DNA of 64,000 bases from Megascapheus bottae (taxonomy: Eukaryota; Chordata; Mammalia; Rodentia; Geomyidae): contig JANJXV010000025.1 of assembly GCA_024803745.1 (NCBI GenBank), positions 21,072,610 to 21,136,609 on the forward strand. Reading direction: 5' to 3'. The position numbers were made by a program, and so were the translations under genes. The first letter of the stretch is position 1. The number at the start of each line of letters is the position of its first letter. Below, piece by piece: positions 20,701 to 30,386 of this stretch. The notes under the pieces were generated by a model. The model saw nothing but the letters and a program-made list of their open reading frames with translations. It had not been told where the DNA came from and ran no database searches.

Positions 20701-23700
20701 GCCAACCATTACATTCCCGTAGTAGATGGACTACAAAGGCAGATGAATGAAAAGTCAAAGGCTTGGCAAAAAAAGGAAGAGAAGAAGGGAGCTTATGGAT
20801 TTCAAAATAAACTCAAATACTATAATCACACTGGTATGCGGGTCCGAAAAACAGCTATATAAATACACATGCAGCAGGAGTTTGGCCTAGTGGTAGAGTG
20901 CCTGCCTAGCATGCACAAAGCCCTGGGTTTGATTCCTCCATCCCACAAACATAGACAAAAAGCTGGAAGTGGTGCTGTGGCTCAAGTGGGAGAGTGCTGG
21001 CTTTGAGAAAGCCCAAGGACAGTGCTCAGGGCCTGAGTTCAAGCCCCAAAACTGGCAAAAAAAAAAAAAAGCAAAAACAAAATAAATGCACGTGCAGAAG
21101 AGAATGATGAAAAGGGGTAGCACTGGTCAAGAGGCATTGTTCTCATAAACTGACAGCAAATGGAAACCCCTTCGCACAAATCCTTAAAAATAATTTTTAA
21201 AATTTAAATTATATAGCTGGCGTTGCTCATTTCTTATGTAAAAAAAATAAATTAATATATACTTATATATTATATATTATGTGATTATTATTAAATATAC
21301 ATTAAATAATAAATAATATATGCATGTTGTATATTTTATATAACATATACTTATTACATACTATATATGCAATATTACATATATTATTTATTATGTGTCT
21401 ATATGTAATGTGTGTAATATATATTATGTAAGATAATATAACATGCAATATATGTGACATTACAGTTGTATAGATTATATGTACATATAAGGCATATGTA
21501 GTATATAATGTTAATTATACTATTACGCTGTTTTATACTATATATTATGTTCTATATTATACATTATTGTATATATCATATTCATATCTATGTACATCAT
21601 CTACATATATACATCATATACATGGCCAACTAGCCGCAGCACATTCCACAAACCTTATTTTGGAATTCCTTCGATGCCAGTCTGTAATACTGAGTTATGA
21701 GCTCATATGACTCAGAGTTTCTGGAGACAAAGAGCAGCATGTGGTTTGAGATGCGCAATTCGTAAATCAGATCCCGGTTCTGCGATGACAGGGAACACAG
21801 ATTATCCGGGGCCTGCGACATGTTCGCCGCTGCCTCAGTTGTCTTCTGGGGACCCCGGTGCCCACTCACCTCCACATTGTATTCGATCACAAAATCTGTG
21901 AGGTGCTGCCTTATGATTTGATTGAGGTCATATTTGTTGGTACTGTCGTTGATAAGCTCTCTGCGTTTCACCATTTTTCCCTTGAGCAAAAGAAAGAAAA
22001 GCAGTGAAGGGAAACGTTGGTGATACAAATAATTCACATAAATAATACATACAATAAATCTAAATAGCACAGTCTTTTCCCTGGAGGAAACATAAAACAT
22101 CAAGGACCCTCACAGAATGTAAGACATAGCCCGGGTACCTGGTTAACTATAAATGCTGAGCCAATTATCATAGGGGGGTAAATATGGATATGTAGCAACT
22201 GTGAAATCTCAGCTCTCTAATGACATTGTCAGCTCTAATTGACCAACATGTCCAGCTGCTGTGCGCTGAAACACAATGACATCTTGTGCTGAGCAAGGGT
22301 GTGAATAAAAACTCTAGGAGGGATTTGGACAGCAGATTTCATCTGGGGCCTCAGCCATGCTGAGATGGAGATGAAAGAAATCTACTTACAAGTCCTTGGT
22401 GTACAATGATAGTGGTTGGAGGTGTGAGGCTTGGAAAACATGGACCAAGAGCTACTTGGAGCTGAATCTGGATGAGAAACCCTAACTGGCTAAAGAAAGG
22501 AGGAGCTCCCAAAGGAAGACAGCTGGGGGAAAAAAAGTAATAATAAAATTAAAACCCACCAGGGAACAAATTTCACACTAGTTGAGCAGCACTTGAGTGG
22601 TCAAGAGCCCAAGTTTGTACAGAGTTCATACCTCTTCCCACCACCTTTTGAACCAGAGACCACCCCCCTCAGCCTGCCCACCACAGCCTACCTTTTTGAA
22701 TACCAGGACGCTGTCCAAGACAACATGAAAACGTTCAAAGGCATTCTGGATTGCTATCACCCCAAAAGTAAGCTCTGGGAAATCCTTGATCACATCGTAG
22801 AACAGTTCTGCTACTTCTTCCTTTAAGTCCTGTTTGGAAAAGTATGTTGGGCAAGGCTTTGTTTTTTGTTTTGTTTTGTTTTGTTGTCAGTTGTGGGTCT
22901 TGAATTCAAGGCTTGGGCACTCTCCCTGAGCTCTTTCAACTCAAGGCTAGCATTCTACCACTTTGAGCCACAGCTCCATTTTCAATTTTCTAAATGCTTT
23001 TCTGCCTATGGATAAACTCTACATAGGTAAATCCTCAGAGATCAATGGAGAAAATTATCTGCATCTTTTCTAATTATTAAAAATAAAGGCTTTTTGAGAA
23101 TTATTAATAAAATAGATATTACACATATATTTTTAAATGTCTGTCCCAATCCATGGATTGAGAGTCTTAACATTTATTCCTTAATCCTTACTTTCAGAAG
23201 ATGCAATGGATTTGAGCAGATGAAAGATCAAATGTGAACTTGCTATTCAAGATGTGGCTAGAATTTTTGTTTTCATTCTTTAGCTTGACAGAAAATTGGA
23301 GCCAAAAATATTCGAGGAGGAAGAGGGGGGGGAATGAGAGTGAGAGGATGAGGAGGAAGAGAAGAGGAGACACATTCTCTTCCCATTTTCTTTCCACATA
23401 AGATGTTAAAATTCTGACCTTCTGGGCCGGGAGTTTGGCCTAGTAGTAGAGTGCTTGCCTAGCATGCATGAAGAGCCAGATTTGATTCCTGGAAAAACTG
23501 GAAGTGGTGCTGAGGCTTAAGTGGTAGAGCTCTGGCCTTGAGAAAGTCCAAGGACAGTGCTCAGCCCCTGAGCTCAGCCCAGGACTGGCAAAATAATAAT
23601 AATAATAATAACTGGGAGAGAGAGATCATCCATTTAAATTGGTTAAGATGTATGAGAAACTCATTTTCTAAAAAGCAAAAACAGTTTGCTTTTCTTAATA

Positions 23701-24391
23701 TAAAACATATAAATTCTAAATTAAAAAACAATGAACCCACTAGTAGATCATTATCCCAGGCCATTTCACAGGCATATTTAAGCTTTCTATGCACTTTTAC
23801 CAGTCTCTCTCCTCCTTGCACTTTGATGGGGGCCCATGTATTTTTCAAATGGGTACATGATTATAAAGCACCAAAGATTCTCCTTTCTACAGATGCTTGT
23901 AAAGTATATAAGGATCAAGACTGGCTTGGTCAAAGCAGGCTGGCAGCCGTGGTTCAGATTAAAGCAATGAGTCCCCAATTAGAAAAATGAAGACATTCCT
24001 TTATCCTGTGGTGTTCTACATGAAAATCCCAGGAAAATCAACTTGACTATTCAAACCAGCTCAAATAAATATGTCTCTCTACTTATTCTTCCCGTTCCTG
24101 AATATTTCCATTCTCATGATTCCATGCTTCTGACCCCAAGAAAACCCAGCTGGACTGGGTAAGGGGAAATGGGGCTGAGAATGACCCCGCTCACTTTTAG
24201 ACACAGAAATCTTAGGACAGTCACCTCCCACCTCCTGCCCGGCAGGTACCTGGAAGAAACCCACAATGACCAGAGGCCTGGCTTTCACGAAGTCTGCCAC
24301 CTGCTGGCTGTTGTTGAACAAAAATGCTTTCTGGCTAATTTGTCTTCTCAACCAAACCACCAAAGCTGCCGATTCAACTACTCCTGGAAAA

Positions 24392-24428
<37 letters not shown>

Positions 24429-25516
24429 AGAGAAAGTCAGTCAAATGTGCCTAACCAAGGTTTCCTCTAGGACTAGCTATCAACCCTGTCTTTTCATGTT
24501 CAGTGAATACAAGTCTCTAGTCTTGATACCCAGCCTTGAAAGATCAAGGTCAAGATCAAGGTCACTATTTCCTCCTCACCTCCCTCCCGCAGTTTTAAGC
24601 TATGAATGCTCACCGGAGTTCATTATACCACTGAACCAAGGTCCAGCAAGTTGCTGTACTGACAGTTGCATTTCCATGAAATTTGCAAGTCATCTCCATC
24701 GTATAAGATACCCTTATTTTTCCCATTGGGGGAAAAAGATGCCAATATTCCGTTTTTTCCTCAGGCAGTCAACAAGCAGACCTGAGGATTCAGGTCCTTA
24801 GTCACCACCCTCCAGGGTGACAACAAACAGAGGTGATCTTAGGAAGTGATAAAAGACCATCTGCCTCTGTGGTCCTAAATTCCCTAGCTGTGACCCCCAC
24901 TCCCCCCGCCAAAAACAATTCTCCTAAGAATCATGGAATCCTGACTTCCATTTCTCAGTTACACGAAGGCCTTTGCTTCTAAAATGAGGACATATAGCCC
25001 CTTCCCTGGAAACGCACAAGGTCATGAGACATGTCTCTTCTAGGAAAGATCCAATTCACGTGATGGTTAGGAATATAAAGTATGAATTTTTTTTATCTTG
25101 GTGTCTGAGGATGGGAGAGATGGAAACTTATTTTTATGAGATAAATCGATGTTGGTTGTGAGATAGTCTGGGAAGCTGTTCACAAACTGTACGTCCCTCC
25201 TTTCCTTGCTTTCTTCACGTGCTTGACAAACACAACCAAGCACAGCCCTTTAGTCCTGGGAGTAGTAACACCCACATTCCCCTACCATTGCACTGTTCTC
25301 CTTTGATTGAAGATCACCAAATCATTGCACAAACATGTGTTGAAATCAGTGTGCGAAGGGCTTGCTGGAGATGATGATGTAGGAGTTGATTTTCTTATTA
25401 AATTTAGCACTTTGTGAAGTTGCTGTTTATTGTTGTTGCCGTTCATTTGCTCATAGTACATAGTGGGTACTAAATATCTATAACTATATACATATACACA
25501 TATGTACTATATCGAG

Positions 25517-25555
<39 letters not shown>

Positions 25556-28500
25556 ATCCAGGATGAAAGTATAAAGCAAATGAGCCATCAGGGGACTTGA
25601 TCTCAGCCCATCTTCAACAGATAGCATTTCTGCCCTAGGATCTGGTTGAACGGAGGTAGCTGTGAGTTGGACCACGTTGACTGCCCCATCTCTAGAGAAC
25701 TGGCCTTGCTGACCACTGTGGCATGTCCCCTGGTGCTGGGCTCTCAGCCAGAAGACAAGGTGACAACTGAGGTGTGAACGCTGTGTCAATGATTGACTGG
25801 GACTGGCTCCAGGCTGCCTGTTTCCAGGCATACTTTGCGCTGGTATTAATACCTCTATGAATACCCAGAGGCAAATCTGAGTCTCCTTCTTGGGGAGGTG
25901 ACTGGCCAAGGCCGTCTATTGCCACCAATCCTTGGAGATTAGAGAGAGAGAAGGGGTCTCAACTTTGGCCTAGCAAAGAACTTCCACCTGTCTCAGAAGA
26001 GTTGCTTTATAACAAGTCACATTGCAGGAGGTGTGCAGAGCTCTATCCCCTGTCAAGGAGGCAAAGATGCCATTACTCATCCTGTCTGGAAAATGAAAAA
26101 TTAGACATCCAGATCTGCAAGACTTGTTCAAGTTTCTGTACCTCATGCATGTCTTAAACTTCAGATATCCTGAGTTGCCCAGCCCTCGCTCCAGCCTGGG
26201 AATAATATTGAGGAAAATGGGACCCAGCTGGAAAATAGGCTGTCCCCTCATTCCACAGTTACCGTTGCTAGTTCTTCCATTCAAACTCAAAAAATATCAG
26301 AAAAAAAATAAAAGGCCTAAATGCCAAGCACTGGACGAGGGGCCAGGGAGCCAAGTATGATCATCCTAAGAATTCCATCCGCCTTGTAGTTAGTGAACAA
26401 CAAAATAAAGAGCGGGGCTCAACAAACTAAATCTGTCCTGCTGTTTGATTCCTATAAATAAAGTTTTATTGGCACACAGCCACGCCCATTCGTTGACATA
26501 TGGCTGCTTTTACCCCACACCCACCAACTTGGTGGATATGATAGAATTCCTAACTCTTAAGAGCTAGAGTATATTTATTATGCAGCTCTTTACCTAAAGC
26601 TTTGTGATGACTCCAATGCCTGCTAGCTGAGGTGCTTCTGTGCCTCAATTTCTCCATAGGCCAATAAAATGACTTGAGTACCTTTGTGGGGGGGAGGGGG
26701 TTCAGAGTGTGTGCTGCCTCTTGTCTAGACCCAGCAATGGAGGTGGCATTGGCTCTTACTCCTGAGGCAAGGAGCTGTAGGGAGGGGCAGGGGGGAATGC
26801 CAGGCACTCTAAGACCACAGAAAGAGGATAAGACTCTCTCCCCTGGACAGTCCAGGACAGACTGTCTGGAGGAGGTGAGGATGAAGCTTCCCAGATGGCA
26901 GAGGAAGGCTCCAGGCACTGGCTTGCACCACTAAAGAGTCTAGAGAGGCCTTGGGGACCCTGCCAACCTCACATGATTCTGGAAGTTGCCACACGGTGAT
27001 CTTGTTGGTTCTCTGTGGACAAGCCAGCGGCTGAGCCAGGCCATGAGCAGAAATAGCCTTCTTGGCTTTTGTGTCTGTGTTTGTTTTGTTTCTTTTCACA
27101 GCTTTCCCTGAAGACAGCACACAGCTAGGAACTTCTTGCTTGGGAGTCCCATGATTGAGAGTCAGTCCTCAACTTACCACCCATCCCCCTTTTCTGGCTC
27201 CCCTCTCTCCCCTTGCCAGCCCCCACCCTGCCCTCCCTTCCACTGCTCTTGCCAGCTGTTATGTGACAGTTCTGTTTGCCCTACCAGCCTGTCCTGTGTC
27301 TCGCCTGGCCCCTGGTGGCCATTCCCAGAACTACAATGCATTCTGCAATCCAGGTCTCTTCCCTGCCGCTACCCCTCCCCCCACCCCTCCTCCTATTCCT
27401 CCTCCTCCTCAGGCCTTGGTCTGGTTTGAAACGCTCCCCACTCCGCCCCTTCAGGAAGACTGTTTGGCCTGCTCAGCAACTAGGCCCTTCTAGTGCTCAC
27501 TGCACAGACATGTGAGACCCAGTGAAAGGGAATCTCATCTGCCTGAGTCTTCTACACCCATCACGGGGCATCCATCCTCTCCATCAGTCTGTGTCCATTT
27601 ATGCATTGGTATTGTAACTTCTTTTTTAAATTAAGATGTACGTACCTGCATGCCATTCCAAGGCTCAAGATTCTCCAAACATCTGCAGTGCCAAGATAGG
27701 ATTTGATACATTGCAGGTTGTCAAAAAAAAAGTGGAAGGAGGTGGGGAGGACGGGTCTTGGTTAAGTGAGTTGAGTCCATGAATAGATTATACAAGAACT
27801 GGGCACAGTGGTACACACTTGCAGTCAATCCCAGCTCCTTGGATGGCAGGAATCAGGATTATGGTTTGGGTTCTGCCTGAGCAAAAGAAGTTAGCGAGAC
27901 CACCATCTCCAAAAACCCACTGAGCAAGGTGGCTCATCCCTGTAATCCAACCTACACAAGGAAATGTAGGTAGAATGACGGCAATTCTAGGCCAGCCTAG
28001 GAAAAAGAATAACAAATCTTATCCAAAACATACGTAAAACAGCAAAACAAAGCTGGTGGCTCAAGAGTAGAATGCCAGGACAAGCACTGGTGGCTCACAT
28101 CTGTAATCCTAGCTACTTGGGAAGCTGAGATCTGAGGGTTGTAATTTAAACCTAGACCAGGCAGACAAAATCTGACTCATCTCCAATTCATCAGCCAAAA
28201 AGCCAAAAGTGGAGGTAGGGATCAAGTGGTAGAGCATTATGTTTGAGTAAAAAAAAAAAAAGTCAAGAAAGAATGTGAAGCTCTGAGTTCAAGCTCCATT
28301 TGTGGAAATCAATCAGTCATTTAAGTGCCTTCCTAGAAAGGGTGAGTTCCCACTACCAGCTAATCCACAAATAAGTAATAGCATCGGACACTCTATTCCA
28401 AGCCTCTTTGGTTCCATCATTTCCTGGTACCCTTTTTTTTTTAATGCCTTCCTGAACCTAGGGACCTTGTTAAAAATCAGTCCAAAGTAGAATACTAGGG

Positions 28501-29386
28501 AGTAAAGGATGGAATTAAGAACTTAAGTCTTCGGTGGGGAAGTTTCCCAGTCCTGTCCCCACTGAGCTGAGAGTGTTGCACTCACAGCACAACTCTACAA
28601 CTAGAAGAGATGTGTGCCACTTCCATGAATACCACCCAGGGAGATCTCCTGCCTTCCCACCCCCGCTGCCAGCTGGGTATGAGGAAGGAAAGAGCGGGGT
28701 GCTCCAAGATTTTAAGGGAAAGCAAGAGTTGGGGTACCACAGCTGCGACATCAAAGCCTCCCACATCAGGCTGCCAAAGGCACTTCTTTACTTCACATGT
28801 GCACAAAATCCTCTCAGCACCCGAGCCCCATTACCTTTGCAGGCGATGGGTTCTGACCTGTTGCCCTCGAAGAATAGCTTCAAGTCTGGAGTCTTCTTGA
28901 TGTTAAACTCCTGCTTCAGCTCCTTCTCTACGGAGATGTCCACCTTGCCAAAGCCAATCCCGTTCTTGCCTTTGCCCAGAATATCCACAGCGTTGCCCAG
29001 CTCCTTGGCTAAGGTCTTGGATTGCTTTGAGAATGGATTGTCTGAAAGAACAAACATGAAGACACGACTAGGCTGGGGGGGTGGGGGGAGCTCTCTCCAT
29101 CCTACCTGGGGTGGACTGCTGAGCTCCTCGGGCTCACTAAGAATGAGCAGGAGATTTCAGAAGTGTGGCTAGGGTGTAACCTAATGGGTCATGAAATAGG
29201 GCCACTGAAGAGACTTGCTCACCAAAGGCCCGTTGAGCTCAGTAATGCTGAGAACATGTGGCAATCTCTCTAAGCTGTGCTTTTTTTCCTTGTAAAAATA
29301 ATAGTGGCCACATCATGGAGTGAAATGAGATTCACCAGTCAGTTCCATACTGTTTATTGCATTGTAGGATAGATGGATAGATATAG

Positions 29387-29419
<33 letters not shown>

Positions 29420-30386
29420 CATAGATACATAGATACATAGATACATAGATAGATAAGATAAAGTGATTTTTTTTCACCATGGGGATAAATCTTATGATGA
29501 TGATGTCAATTTTCTACCTAAGGGGAACTGAGGCACAGCAAAATGTCCCACTTGCTCATGGTCTTATACCAGTGAGAGCCCTTGCCAGGACAGAGGTTGG
29601 AGAGTCTGCCCTCTGACTTTTTCTGGGTGTATAGATGCACTTGGCTTACATGCCTGGCATGGGATGAATAAATAAACACCTCATCATGACTACAACTCTT
29701 GTGAAATTCTGCTCTTCTTATAAAAATCAAGGGATTCATTTCTCTGAAGGTCACGTTAGGAGGCCAGTCTATGTGTGAGAACTCCTTTTGAATTCAATTG
29801 GGTATTGGCAGGAATCAATGGTTGCCAAGTGATGGGTTGAATGGAGTCTGTCTTCCCACTCTCAGCCAGTGTGGAGGGAAAGGAAACATGTGTGAGTGAG
29901 CTTTCAAGTATTCAAACTGCAAATGATCCAGGATAATTAAGGAACACAATAAAAACTCAGGGCTGGGGATGTAGCGAGCATTTCAGATCCAGACACAGCA
30001 CAAAGCCACGCTGAAATGCCAGCTCACCAGCACCTGTTACCAAGCTTAACCTGAGATAGCTGAATTGGGGGACCCATGTCCCATAGCCACTAACACAGAC
30101 TGTTTGTCAAAACTCATGGTGTGTTCTCATGCATTTAGCACTAGATAAAGTGCTCAGTTGCTCCCCACCACCCAAGCCAAGACACTCACAGAAAAGCACC
30201 ATGAGAAAGCGGGTCTGGTTCAGTGCCTGGGTCAGGCCGGCGGGCGTCAACACCATCAGGTTGCCCTCTTGTACGATGTGCACCGGCTTGGAAAAGTTGA
30301 TGCCAGCGTCTCTGCCATCCACCAAGGCTCCAGCAGCCAACAACAGCAGCCCTAGCAGGGGCATCCGGTGTTGTTCCATGGCTGTT
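13228..30386 (-). CDS. PDILT: Protein disulfide isomerase-like, testis expressed
   Basis: PDILT is a PDI-family chaperone of the ER of male germ cells, needed for maturation of sperm surface proteins such as ADAM3 with calmegin. Eleven coding exons give 605 codons with every junction in phase (human about 584). Domain order: signal peptide (about 1-22), a domain with SKQS (68-71) instead of CxxC, b and b' domains, a' domain with W-S-T-K-C (412-416), then an acidic-to-basic tail ending KEEL (602-605), an ER retrieval signal. Neither thioredoxin-like site has both cysteines, so disulfide exchange is not expected, as known for the family. The tail carries a pentapeptide repeat absent from human. 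A 5' UTR splice acceptor precedes the ATG at 30379, so a further non-coding exon must lie upstream. Confidence 0.98.
13357..13473 (-). repeat. Coding minisatellite, 15-bp unit, in PDILT
   Basis: About eight tandem 15-bp units encode the pentapeptide consensus P-E-Q-K-L with variants (D for E, F for P, A for E, S or F for L). The last unit is PELK. All units keep the frame, and human PDILT has only a single related stretch here. Confidence 0.9.
14395..14478 (-). CDS. PDILT: PDILT exon 10: end of a' domain
   Basis: Acceptor CTTCCTCAG, donor GTACAG. 28 codons: [20 protein letters not shown] and VKVQIEDE. Phase 0 at both ends. Confidence 0.95.
15924..16102 (-). CDS. PDILT: PDILT exon 9: a' domain with STKC site
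   Basis: Acceptor TTTTCTAG, donor GTGAAA. Translates to [18 protein letters not shown], then [15 protein letters not shown] and [19 protein letters not shown] (412-416) replaces the WCGHC of active PDI; human has WSKKC. The cis-proline YPFF is retained. Has no internal start codon, so it is visible only through splicing. Confidence 0.95.
18045..18165 (-). CDS. PDILT: PDILT exon 8: start of a' domain
   Basis: Acceptor GCTTCCTAG, donor GTGAGC. 40 codons plus one base: [20 protein letters not shown] and [20 protein letters not shown]. The leftover T completes Tyr with exon 9. Confidence 0.95.
19491..19688 (-). CDS. PDILT: PDILT exon 7: b' domain end and x-linker
   Basis: Acceptor CTTGGCAG, donor GTAAAC. 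66 codons including [35 protein letters not shown] and ending FLNKNAK. Phase 0 at both ends. Confidence 0.95.
21180..21630. repeat. AT-rich low-complexity block
   Basis: About 450 bases made almost wholly of A and T, with many short TATA/ATAT palindromes and imperfect TATATTATGT-type repeats. It ends about 25 bases before the donor of PDILT exon 6, inside intron 6. Confidence 0.85.
21654..21779 (-). CDS. PDILT: PDILT exon 6: b' domain
   Basis: Acceptor CATCGCAG, donor GTTTGT. 42 codons: [20 protein letters not shown] through [10 protein letters not shown]. An AT-rich block starts about 30 bases beyond its donor. Confidence 0.94.
21870..21980 (-). CDS. PDILT: PDILT exon 5: b-b' junction
   Basis: Acceptor TGCTCAAG, donor GTGAGT. 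37 codons: [20 protein letters not shown] through [10 protein letters not shown]. Separated from exon 6 by an intron of only 90 nt that has no in-frame stop. Confidence 0.94.
22692..22829 (-). CDS. PDILT: PDILT exon 4: b domain
   Basis: Acceptor CCAAACAG, donor GTAGGC. 46 codons: [40 protein letters not shown] and VLVFKK. No ATG in frame, so visible only through splicing. Confidence 0.94.
24250..24383 (-). CDS. PDILT: PDILT exon 3: a-b junction
   Basis: Acceptor TTTTTCCAG, donor GTACCT. A split Gly codon, then [20 protein letters not shown] through PLVIVGFFQ. 134 nt, leaving phase 0. A (GACA)n tract lies just upstream of the acceptor (24392-24427). Confidence 0.95.
26415..26600. mobile_element. 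Possible ancient hAT-like DNA transposon relic
   Basis: The stretch containing AAAGTTTTATTGGCACACAG and the following GCCACGCCCATTCG resembles a widespread, very old mammalian DNA-transposon family that keeps this block. Assignment is from memory of the motif; family name uncertain. Confidence 0.4.
28835..29041 (-). CDS. PDILT: PDILT exon 2: a domain with SKQS site
   Basis: Acceptor GTTCTTTCAG, donor GTAATG. A split Tyr codon, then [35 protein letters not shown] and [17 protein letters not shown] sits where CxxC would be in active PDI. Confidence 0.96.
29371..29462. repeat. (GATA)n microsatellite in PDILT intron 1
   Basis: Tandem GATA/GATAC units, about 90 bases. The rest of 29042-30189 is unique-looking intron with a short ID-like fragment near 29962. 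Confidence 0.9.
30190..30386 (-). CDS. PDILT: PDILT exon with start codon and signal peptide
   Basis: Acceptor CCCCCCACAG before 30386, ATG at 30379, donor GTGAGT after 30190. Encodes [20 protein letters not shown] as signal peptide, then [20 protein letters not shown] and the sequon NQT (54-56). The pyrimidine-rich acceptor shows that the mRNA has at least one more upstream, non-coding exon. Confidence 0.95.

Larger units (their letters stand above)
18166..21653. other. PDILT introns 7 and 6 (around exon 7): SINEs and AT-rich DNA
   Basis: Holds a MIR-like relic (about 18475-18555), a partial SINE (19270-19430), B1-Geo SINE (19872-20095), GT/AC tracts (20099-20137), an IDL-Geo SINE (20873-21074) and an AT-rich block (about 21180-21630) described separately. 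Confidence 0.6.
21981..28834. other. PDILT introns 4, 3, 2 (around exons 4 and 3)
   Basis: Contains an IDL-Geo SINE (23425-23594) ending in (AAT)n, (GACA)n (24392-24427), (GT)n (25518-25552), a DNA-transposon-like relic (about 26415-26600), B1-type SINE copies at 27795-28020 and 28077-28295, and mostly unique-looking sequence between. No other exon recognised. Confidence 0.6.

Noticed and set aside
24169..24801. A 210-codon plus-strand open frame with Ser/Arg and Arg-Gln-Thr-Asp repeats
   Set aside because: It runs antisense through PDILT exon 3 and through a GACA microsatellite; the repeats are microsatellite translation.
28534..29172. A 212-codon plus-strand open frame
   Set aside because: Antisense to PDILT exon 2 and flanking intron; no domain or conserved motif is visible.
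29371..29462. Tandem GATA units considered as a CRISPR-like array
   Set aside because: Units are four bases without spacers; an ordinary microsatellite in a mammalian intron.
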